A stretch of DNA of 5,687 nt, from positions 1-5,687 of the forward strand of contig JAJXSV010000161.1 of the NCBI GenBank assembly GCA_021784375.1, read 5' to 3'. The DNA is from Actinomycetes bacterium (GTDB taxonomy: Bacteria; Actinomycetota; Actinomycetes; S36-B12; UBA5976). Numbering within the stretch: position 1 is the stretch's first letter; each line of letters opens with the position of its first letter. The position numbers and the translations under genes are program-made. The notes beneath the pieces were generated by a model that did no database searches, had not been told where the DNA came from, and saw only the letters and a list, made by a program, of their open reading frames with translations. This document shows, in pieces, positions 1 through 4,602 of this stretch.

Positions 1-46
1 GCCATTCGACGACGGCGCGGGGCGGTCGGCATGTTTGGATGTGCCC

Positions 47-919
47 ATGATTCCCCTTGTCGCGCTTGGTCTTGTGGCCCTCGGTGGTCTCGCCTACAGC
101 GCGGGGTACGAGGTGCGGGCCTTCCGTGTGCGGCAGGTGACGGTGCCCGTGCTGCCGGTCGGAGCACAGCCCCTGAAGATCCTGCATATCTCGGATATGC
201 ATCTGACCCCTCGCCAGACGCGCAAGCAGGCCTGGTTGCGGTCATTGGGGGATCTGGACGTGGATTTCACCATTGTCACCGGAGACTTCTGGGCCAGTGC
301 GAAGGCACTGCCGTCGCTCCGGGATGCGCTGGCACCGCAGCTCCGCCGGCCGGGTGCTTTCGTCTTCGGCAGTAATGACTACTACGGCCCGCGACCCAAG
401 AACCCGGCCCGCTATCTGGGCAGGGACAGGGGCAAGCGCATTCACGGCGAGGAGCTGCCGTGGCGGGAGCTGCGAGCGATGCTCGTCGCATGCGGCTGGT
501 TCGACCTCAATCATCAACGTCTGGAGACCAGCATCAAGGGCAGCCGCGTCGAACTGCGCGGGGTCGACGACCCGCACCTGCAGCGGGACGATTACGCGCT
601 CGTGGCCGGTCCCCGCGGGCCCGTTGATGTGGCCCTCGGGGTTACGCATGCGCCGTACCTGCGAGTCCTCGACGCCATGGAGGCCGACGGCCTCGACCTC
701 GTGCTGAGCGGCCACACGCATGGCGGTCAGTTGTGCCTACCTGGTGTGGGCGCATTGGTGACGAATTGCGACCTGGATCGTCGACGGGCCAAGGGCCTGC
801 ACCGCCACAAGCGGGCCTGGCTGCACGTGAGCGCAGGTGTCGGCACCAATCCCTTCACGCCGGTGCGCTTCGCCTGCAAGCCCGAGGTCACCCTGCTCAC
901 GCTGCTGCCCCGCGCCTGA
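47..919 (+). CDS. Membrane-anchored metallophosphoesterase (calcineurin-like)
   Basis: Predicted two-metal phosphoesterase, probably held at the membrane by its N-terminus. Residue numbers are from the ATG at 47 (290 aa). Residues 1-20 are hydrophobic and could form a signal anchor. The metal-binding blocks follow in family order: SDMH (49-52), TGD (78-80), GSND (108-111), THAP (200-203) and GHTHGGQ (222-228). The usual GNH[DE] block reads GSND, so its His is absent. The frame is open to the left edge with no stop, and TTG (35) and GTG (41) are other starts. I chose ATG 47 because the hydrophobic segment begins there and related actinobacterial proteins, as I recall them, start a similar distance before the GYEVRAF segment. 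None of these starts has a strong ribosome binding site. Another frame, open from the left edge, stops at TGA 48-50 and overlaps this ATG as ATGA, so an upstream gene may be coupled. The substrate is unknown. Family assignment is firm; the start is not. Confidence 0.93.
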   Translation: MIPLVALGLVALGGLAYSAGYEVRAFRVRQVTVPVLPVGAQPLKILHISDMHLTPRQTRKQAWLRSLGDLDVDFTIVTGDFWASAKALPSLRDALAPQLRRPGAFVFGSNDYYGPRPKNPARYLGRDRGKRIHGEELPWRELRAMLVACGWFDLNHQRLETSIKGSRVELRGVDDPHLQRDDYALVAGPRGPVDVALGVTHAPYLRVLDAMEADGLDLVLSGHTHGGQLCLPGVGALVTNCDLDRRRAKGLHRHKRAWLHVSAGVGTNPFTPVRFACKPEVTLLTLLPRA

Positions 920-927
920 CCGGCGAT

Positions 928-956
928 TTCTGGGCCTCTCGCCCATCGCATAGGAT
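928..956 (+). promoter_or_regulatory. Possible promoter of the tRNA-Pro gene
   Basis: TAGGAT at 951-956 resembles an actinobacterial -10 box. It lies 24 bp before the mature tRNA 5' end, so a start near 963 would leave a short leader for RNase P. The hexamer 17 bp upstream (TTCTGG, 928-933) is a poor -35 match. The call rests mainly on position. The tRNA may instead be transcribed by read-through from the phosphoesterase gene 60 bp upstream. Confidence 0.3.
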
Positions 957-979
957 GCGCTGGCTGATGGTGACATCGG

Positions 980-1039
<60 letters not shown>

Positions 1040-1056
<17 letters not shown>

Positions 1057-1125
1057 AAGAAGTGCGGTTCCCCTCTGGGGGACCGCACTTCTTTACTTGG
1101 TAAGGCGTCAAGATTTGGGAGGCGG
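1040..1125 (+). repeat. 86-bp direct repeat, copy 1 (tRNA 3' end plus hairpin)
   Basis: This block is identical, base for base, to 1160-1245. It starts at the last base of the tRNA T-loop and takes in the 3' T-stem strand, acceptor strand, discriminator and CCA (to 1056), the terminator hairpin (1056-1094) and 31 bp beyond it. The two copies are separated by 34 bp (1126-1159) that hold no gene, only a short GC-rich inverted repeat. The flanks diverge at once: A1039 versus C1159 on the left, C1126 versus G1246 on the right. A direct repeat that begins inside a tRNA 3' end is how integrative elements leave attL and attR, but no integrase lies between these copies. Confidence 0.97.
1056..1094 (+). 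terminator. Intrinsic terminator of tRNA-Pro (hairpin copy 1)
   Basis: The arm at 1056-1073 pairs with 1077-1094 to give an 18-bp stem with a single T-G wobble (T1069 with G1081) and a 3-base TCT loop. The stem base is A-rich on the 5' side (AAAGAAG) and T-rich on the 3' side (CTTCTTT), so termination could occur at the foot of the stem in either direction. The downstream bases (ACTTGG) are not a classical T tract. The hairpin starts on the terminal A of the tRNA CCA, so 3' processing must cut at the base of the stem. Confidence 0.8.
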
Positions 1126-1159
1126 CGGCGCGGGGCTGATCCCCCGCGACGCCAACGGC

Positions 1160-1245
1160 TCTTGTCACCCCGACCAAAGAAGTGCGGTTCCCCTCTGGGG
1201 GACCGCACTTCTTTACTTGGTAAGGCGTCAAGATTTGGGAGGCGG
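1160..1245 (+). repeat. 86-bp direct repeat, copy 2 (orphan tRNA 3' fragment)
   Basis: Identical to 1040-1125, but here the tRNA portion (1160-1176) is an orphan 17-nt 3' fragment with no 5' half, so it cannot fold as a tRNA. The repeat ends one base before the stop codon of the minus-strand SRPBCC gene (1247-1249). This copy therefore probably keeps the ancestral junction between the terminator and the convergent gene, while copy 1 keeps the ancestral junction with the tRNA. Confidence 0.97.
1176..1214. terminator. Terminator hairpin copy 2, probably serving the minus-strand operon
   Basis: Same 18-bp-stem hairpin as copy 1 (arms 1176-1193 and 1197-1214, loop TCT). It begins 32 bp past the stop codon of the minus-strand SRPBCC gene, so read on the minus strand it is the first structure downstream of that operon. 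The stem foot offers a CTTCTTT run on either strand, which fits a bidirectional terminator between convergent transcripts. Because the two hairpin copies have the same sequence and are self-complementary, an arm of one could also pair with the opposite arm of the other in a read-through transcript. Confidence 0.7.
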
Positions 1246-1246
1246 G

Positions 1247-1672
1247 TCAGCCGGCGAGGGCCTGACGCATGCCCGCTTCGGCCTCGTCGCCCAGGCGCCT
1301 GAAGGCGCGTCCCAGGAAGGGCTGGGCCAGCATCGCCAGACCTTTGAAACGGAAGTGGGCGTCGTAGGTGACGCGCGTGCCGTGCTCGAGCGCCTTGAAG
1401 CTGATGGTGTCGGTGGCATGCACGGTCTTGTTCTGGCCCTGCAACTGCACCCGCTCGTTGGGCTCGAAGATGGTGACGGTGTAGACGAGTTCGGTCTGGC
1501 GACCGTTGAAGGACGAGGTGTTCGCGTAGACCGTGCCCAGACCGCCGTCGCCGCTCAGGCGGGTCGTGAGCACCGTGCCCGGATCCCACTCCGTGGTCGT
1601 GGTGAAGTCGCTGAGGTAGGCGAAGACATCGCCGATGGCTCGGGGACTGTCAACGCTTCGTGTGATGCGCAT
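1247..1672 (-). CDS. SRPBCC (polyketide cyclase/START-like) family protein
   Basis: Small (141 aa) helix-grip-fold protein of the SRPBCC superfamily, whose members hold hydrophobic ligands in a deep cavity. The N-terminal segment MRITRSVDSPRAIGDVFAYL, the following SDF...WDPGT (21-32), the GTVYANTSSF strand (46-55), the E70-P71-N72 turn and the C-terminal amphipathic helix (about 116-139) are typical. No signal peptide or membrane helix is seen, so it is probably cytoplasmic. The frame is open further upstream to 1783, but that extension overlaps the regulator gene and looks non-coding. The ATG at 1672 starts the conserved fold and has AAGGCGAG about 8 bases before it. The start overlaps the end of the regulator gene by 23 bp, so translation is probably coupled and the two genes share one transcript. 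The ligand is unknown. Lipid binding or modification would fit the divergent lipid operon, but that is inference. Confidence 0.88.
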   Translation of the reverse strand: MRITRSVDSPRAIGDVFAYLSDFTTTTEWDPGTVLTTRLSGDGGLGTVYANTSSFNGRQTELVYTVTIFEPNERVQLQGQNKTVHATDTISFKALEHGTRVTYDAHFRFKGLAMLAQPFLGRAFRRLGDEAEAGMRQALAG

Positions 1673-2546
1673 GGTGATTGCTCGCCTTCGTGCGGAGGAA
1701 CTCGGAAATGCGGAGTGCTGATTCGGGAATGGTGCCTTCGAGCAGCAGCGTGGGGTGGGGGACGTGCGGTGCCTGGCTGCCACCGACTGCGATGCAGAGC
1801 TCCGGGCGCACTGCCCTCAGTGCCGACATGGCATCGATGGCACCGGGGATGTCGGACTGGACGGTGATGGACATGACCACGGCCTCCGCCAGGGGCTGGG
1901 CCGTCGCCGCCTTGACCCAGGACGACGCGGGGAGGTTGCTGCCCAGGTAGAGGGCGTTGAGCCCCAGCCGACGCAGGCAGGTGGCGGAGGCGAGGGAGGG
2001 GATCTCGTGCTGGGCGCCCGCAGGGAGCCCCACGAGTACCCGCGGTCCGGCGGCGGAAACGCCCGCGGCCTCGTAGGCGACGGAAAGTCGGCGCATGATG
2101 GCAGCGCTGGCGAAGTGCTCGGCCGCAATGTCCAGATCGCCGGTCAACCAGGCAGCCCCCAGTTGATGCAGTGCCGGCGTCAGCCAGCCGTCGATGACGT
2201 ATTCGAAGGAGCCCGAGGTAAAGGCCTCGTCCAACACGCCGGCCATGGCCCGTTCGTCGAGACTGCGGGCGGCGGCCAGCAGGCCGTTGTCACTCGGCAG
2301 GCTGCCAGTGCTTGCCTTGCGCGGCAGTTCGCGTTGACGGACGACTTGCTCCGCAGCCTGCTTGGCCGCCCAGCCACGCTCGAGCAGATCCTGCATGACG
2401 CGGATCTCCTCGATGGCGTCCTGGTCGTACAGCCGGTAGCCCGACTCCGTGCGCTGGGCCCTGGCAATGCCGTAGCGCCGCTCCCAGGCCCGCAGGGTGG
2501 CGGGGGGAACGGCCGTGAGTTCGGCGGCAGCCTTGATCGTGAACAC
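1650..2546 (-). CDS. MerR-type regulator with B12-binding domain (CarH/LitR photoreceptor type)
   Basis: DNA-binding repressor predicted to sense light through adenosylcobalamin (298 aa). Residues 1-70 are a MerR winged helix: FTIKAAAELTAVPPATLRAW, then ERRYG (22-26), RTESGYRLYDQDAIEEIRVM (32-51) and a linking helix. Residues about 85-160 match the four-helix cap of cobalamin-binding proteins and carry the CarH signature Wx9EH as W133, E143 and H144. In Thermus CarH these positions shield the adenosyl group. Residues about 168-285 form the Rossmann-type B12 domain, with H180 in the place of the lower cobalt ligand (His177 in Thermus CarH). The motif around it reads AQHEIP where CarH has ERHEIG. 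Thermus His132, the ligand after light, corresponds to L134. The start is GTG at 2546: an in-frame stop lies 9 bp upstream and no ribosome binding site is visible. The C-terminus is His-rich (HHAHH, 291-295). It is transcribed divergently from the FAD operon. Family is sure; light sensing is inferred. Confidence 0.93.
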   Translation of the reverse strand: MFTIKAAAELTAVPPATLRAWERRYGIARAQRTESGYRLYDQDAIEEIRVMQDLLERGWAAKQAAEQVVRQRELPRKASTGSLPSDNGLLAAARSLDERAMAGVLDEAFTSGSFEYVIDGWLTPALHQLGAAWLTGDLDIAAEHFASAAIMRRLSVAYEAAGVSAAGPRVLVGLPAGAQHEIPSLASATCLRRLGLNALYLGSNLPASSWVKAATAQPLAEAVVMSITVQSDIPGAIDAMSALRAVRPELCIAVGGSQAPHVPHPTLLLEGTIPESALRISEFLRTKASNHHAHHTKR

Positions 2547-2552
2547 GTGAGT

Positions 2553-2558
2553 ACTCTA
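2553..2558 (-). promoter_or_regulatory. Possible -10 box for a leaderless regulator transcript
   Basis: On the minus strand this reads TAGAGT, matching four of six -10 consensus positions. If it is the -10 box (positions -12 to -7), transcription starts at 2546, the first base of the GTG start codon. That would give a leaderless mRNA and explain the missing ribosome binding site. No convincing -35 box is seen. Leaderless mRNAs are common in actinobacteria. Confidence 0.35.
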
Positions 2559-2568
2559 GCGCAAAGAT

Positions 2569-2598
2569 TAGACAAAGGCTAGACAAGGCCTGTACATT
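2569..2598 (+). promoter_or_regulatory. Probable promoter of the FAD oxidoreductase operon
   Basis: TAGACA (2569-2574) matches five of six positions of the -35 consensus TTGACA. TACATT (2593-2598) matches four of six of the -10 box and is preceded by TG. The spacer is 18 bp. Transcription would start near 2605, just upstream of the ribosome binding site at 2610-2615. The elements coincide with the first and third operator repeats. They do not resemble the SigK-type promoters I recall for the homologous mycobacterial cluster. Confidence 0.5.
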
Positions 2599-2601
2599 GA
2601 G
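2569..2601 (+). promoter_or_regulatory. Three 11-bp direct repeats, probable operator for the CarH-like regulator
   Basis: Three units in exact 11-bp register start at 2569 (TAGACAAAGGC), 2580 (TAGACAAGGCC) and 2591 (TGTACATTGAG). The first two agree at 9 of 11 bases, and all three share TnnACA plus G at position 9. A weaker half-match (CAAAG) sits one register to the left, at 2562-2566. CarH tetramers of Thermus are known to bind tandem 11-bp direct repeats with a core of this kind over the target promoter. Here the units span the -35 to -10 region of the FAD operon and lie 23 bp or more from the regulator's start codon, so binding could repress both directions. The pattern is seen directly; binding is inference. 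Confidence 0.65.
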
Positions 2602-2609
2602 TTGCAACG

Positions 2610-2615
2610 AAGGAG
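2610..2615 (+). promoter_or_regulatory. Ribosome binding site that sets the FAD oxidoreductase start
   Basis: AAGGAG lies five bases before ATG 2621. It decides between that ATG and the in-frame TTG at 2597, which is 24 bp upstream, has no Shine-Dalgarno sequence and falls inside the promoter and operator. Confidence 0.85.
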
Positions 2616-2620
2616 CAGCC

Positions 2621-3877
2621 ATGGAGTCGGTCGCCGTCATCGGGTCCGGAGTGTCGGGCCTGACCGCCGCCTTTGCCCTGCGCAGGAATCACCAGGTCAC
2701 GCTCTTCGAACGTGACGATCGCTTCGGTGGTCACGCGCACACCCACCAGCTCCACGACAGCGCGGGTCGGGCCCTCGACATCGACTCCGGCTTTATCGTC
2801 CACAACGAACGCACCTATCCGACGCTGCTGCGCCTCTTCGGCGAACTGGGGATCGCCACTCGGGCCACCGAGATGAGCATGAGCGTCGAGTGCCGCCACT
2901 GCGGCTTGACCTACGCCGGCGGTCGCGGTGCTCCGGGCATCTTCAGCCAGCGCCGTCGTGTTGCCGATCCCCGTTTCCTGCGCATGCTCGTCGACGTACC
3001 GCGCTTCCATCGTGAAGCACGTGCCGTACTGGCGCAGGGTTCGGGCTCCGAACTCACCTGGGGTGAGTTCCTCGTAGGGGGCGGCTACAGCGATTACTTC
3101 GTCCGCCATTTCGCCGTGCCGCTGGTGTCCTGTGTCTGGTCGTCGGGTGACACCGATTCCCGCGCCTACCCGGCACGTCACCTCTTCGCCTTCCTCGACA
3201 ACCACGGCATGCTTTCGGTGGGTGGCTCCCCGACCTGGCGCACGGTGGTCGGCGGTTCGGCCACCTACGTGCAGGCGGTCGTCGAGCAATTACCGGCCGC
3301 GCACACGCAGCGTCCGGTGCGGGCTATCCGTCGCCATGCCGACGGCGTCGACATCACCACTGCCGACGGCCTCACATCCAGCTTCGACAAGGTCGTGCTG
3401 GCCACGCATGCCGACACCGCTGCGCAACTGCTCACGGACGCCAGCGATCAGGAGCGCACTGATCTGCAGGCCTTCCGCTACTCGCGCAATCCCACCTGGC
3501 TGCACCGCGATTCATCGGTGCTGCCCACACCACGGCGTGCACGCTCGAGCTGGAACTACCGAATCCAGGACTGCCGCACTGACTCCTCGGCAGTTCTGGT
3601 GAGTTACTGGATGAATCGCCTGCATGGTGTGGATTCGCAGGATGATTTCGTTGTGACACTTAACCCCGAGGGGCAGGTGGACGAGACGCGTGTCATCGCG
3701 CGCATGGAGTACGAGCACCCCGTCTTCACCACCGAAGCCGTGACAGCCGCACCGCGCATCGCTGCCGCCGGCGGGCCACGGCTGGCCTTCGCCGGTGCCC
3801 ATCTGGGCTGGGGCTTCCATGAGGATGGCGCTCGCTCCGGCCTGCAGGCCGCAGAACGGTTGGGTGGCCGATGGTGA
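2621..3877 (+). CDS. FAD-dependent oxidoreductase, COG2907 type (amine oxidase fold)
   Basis: Predicted flavoenzyme (418 aa) acting on fatty acyl chains. The N-terminal dinucleotide-binding motif is VAVIGSGVSG (4-13), with E30 at the end of the second strand and GGHAHT at 36-41. The family signature DSGFIVHNERTYP (55-67) follows. Other landmarks are a Cys pair, CRHC (91-94), the strand VVLATHADTAAQLL (258-271), SWNY (310-313), and the C-terminal FAD segment AFAGAHLGWGFHEDG (389-403). No signal peptide or transmembrane segment is seen. Proteins of this family occur next to DUF1365 and cyclopropane synthase genes in actinobacteria (Rv0449c) and in light- or singlet-oxygen-controlled clusters of proteobacteria. 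From memory, the Rhodobacter sphaeroides homologue UfaD acts in furan fatty acid synthesis by desaturating a methylated acyl chain. It is the first gene of the operon, and its stop overlaps the next ATG by 7 bp (ATGGTGA). The precise reaction here is unproven. Confidence 0.93.
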   Translation: MESVAVIGSGVSGLTAAFALRRNHQVTLFERDDRFGGHAHTHQLHDSAGRALDIDSGFIVHNERTYPTLLRLFGELGIATRATEMSMSVECRHCGLTYAGGRGAPGIFSQRRRVADPRFLRMLVDVPRFHREARAVLAQGSGSELTWGEFLVGGGYSDYFVRHFAVPLVSCVWSSGDTDSRAYPARHLFAFLDNHGMLSVGGSPTWRTVVGGSATYVQAVVEQLPAAHTQRPVRAIRRHADGVDITTADGLTSSFDKVVLATHADTAAQLLTDASDQERTDLQAFRYSRNPTWLHRDSSVLPTPRRARSSWNYRIQDCRTDSSAVLVSYWMNRLHGVDSQDDFVVTLNPEGQVDETRVIARMEYEHPVFTTEAVTAAPRIAAAGGPRLAFAGAHLGWGFHEDGARSGLQAAERLGGRW

Positions 3878-4602
3878 CCTTGCCGCCGCTACCTGCACTG
3901 GTCCGGGGCACGGTGCGTCATCAGCGCCGTCATCCCTTCCCGCACGGCTTGCGTTTCAAGACCTACCAGTGGTTGTTCGATCTCGACGCAGTTCCTTCAC
4001 GTGGCCTCATCGCCAGTTTCCCCAGCCGTGATCACTTCGGTGGCCGAGCCGGCTCGTTGCGGGAAGCTGTCACCGCATTCGCCGCCAGCCGCGACGGGCA
4101 AGTGCTCGAAGGTGACCGACTGCTCATGCTCTCTGCGGGCCGCGCCTTCGGACAGACCTTTGATCCGCTCACCGTCTTCTGGTGCATTGATGCTCAAGGA
4201 CAGGTGCGTTGGGCGGTGCTGGAGATCCACAACACCTATGGCGATCGACACGCACACCTGCTGCATCCGGATGACCGCGGTCAGGCGCGCGTGCGCAAGG
4301 AGTTCTATGTCTCGCCCTTTTTCGAGGTCGCCGGCGAGTACGCCGTCACCTTGAAGCTGGGCCCTGAGCGAGTTGCCGTCTCCATCCGATTGGAGCAGGA
4401 CGGCGCCGATGTCTTCAGCGCCACCTTTGCAGGAAGCGCGGTTCCCGCCACCACCCTGAATCTCGCACGGGCGGTGGCGCGTACGCCGCTCATGGCCCTG
4501 CAGACCATGGCCCGGATCAGGATTCACGGCATTTGGTTGTGGTTGCGTCGCCTGCCGGTGGTGCAACGTCCGATTCACGACGAACAAGTGGGTTTCCTAT
4601 GA
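3871..4602 (+). CDS. DUF1365 domain protein
   Basis: Member of the DUF1365 family (243 aa), found almost always beside COG2907 oxidoreductases and cyclopropane-synthase-like methyltransferases. Family landmarks are VRGTVRHQRRHPFPH (11-25), then YQWLFDLD (32-39), SRDHFG (52-57), GRAFGQTFDPL (90-100; the usual GY-FNP block reads FDP), LEIHNTYGDRHAHLLHP (117-133), and the K143-containing KEFYVSPF (143-150). The C-terminal RIHGIWLWLRRLP (217-229) resembles a membrane-associating helix. There is no classical cofactor motif, and the biochemical activity is not firmly known. From memory, the Rhodobacter relative UfaO is needed for oxygen insertion during furan fatty acid formation. The start ATG 3871 overlaps the previous stop; GTG 3874 would give a 4-bp overlap instead. 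The stop shares ATGA with the next gene (4599-4602), so all three genes are translationally coupled. Confidence 0.92.
   Translation: MVTLPPLPALVRGTVRHQRRHPFPHGLRFKTYQWLFDLDAVPSRGLIASFPSRDHFGGRAGSLREAVTAFAASRDGQVLEGDRLLMLSAGRAFGQTFDPLTVFWCIDAQGQVRWAVLEIHNTYGDRHAHLLHPDDRGQARVRKEFYVSPFFEVAGEYAVTLKLGPERVAVSIRLEQDGADVFSATFAGSAVPATTLNLARAVARTPLMALQTMARIRIHGIWLWLRRLPVVQRPIHDEQVGFL

Noticed and set aside
1..50. Possible C-terminal tail of an upstream gene in another frame ending at TGA 48-50, overlapping ATG 47
   Set aside because: Only about 15 codons are visible and they match no family I know. The ATGA overlap is suggestive but not enough to call a gene.
923..949. Hairpin after the phosphoesterase gene (GCGAT and GGGC arms with a 4-base bulge)
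   Set aside because: The bulged 9-bp stem has no T tract after it and overlaps the possible tRNA promoter; too weak for a terminator call.
1673..1783. N-terminal extension of the SRPBCC protein
   Set aside because: These 37 codons overlap the regulator gene in another frame, look unlike the fold, and ATG 1672 has a better ribosome binding site.
1755..2582. Plus-strand open frame antisense to the regulator
   Set aside because: Gly/Arg/Gln-rich translation with no recognisable motif, fully opposite a well-conserved gene.
2597..2620. TTG start for the FAD oxidoreductase
   Set aside because: It has no ribosome binding site and lies in the promoter/operator; ATG 2621 is preceded by AAGGAG and begins directly before the FAD-binding motif.
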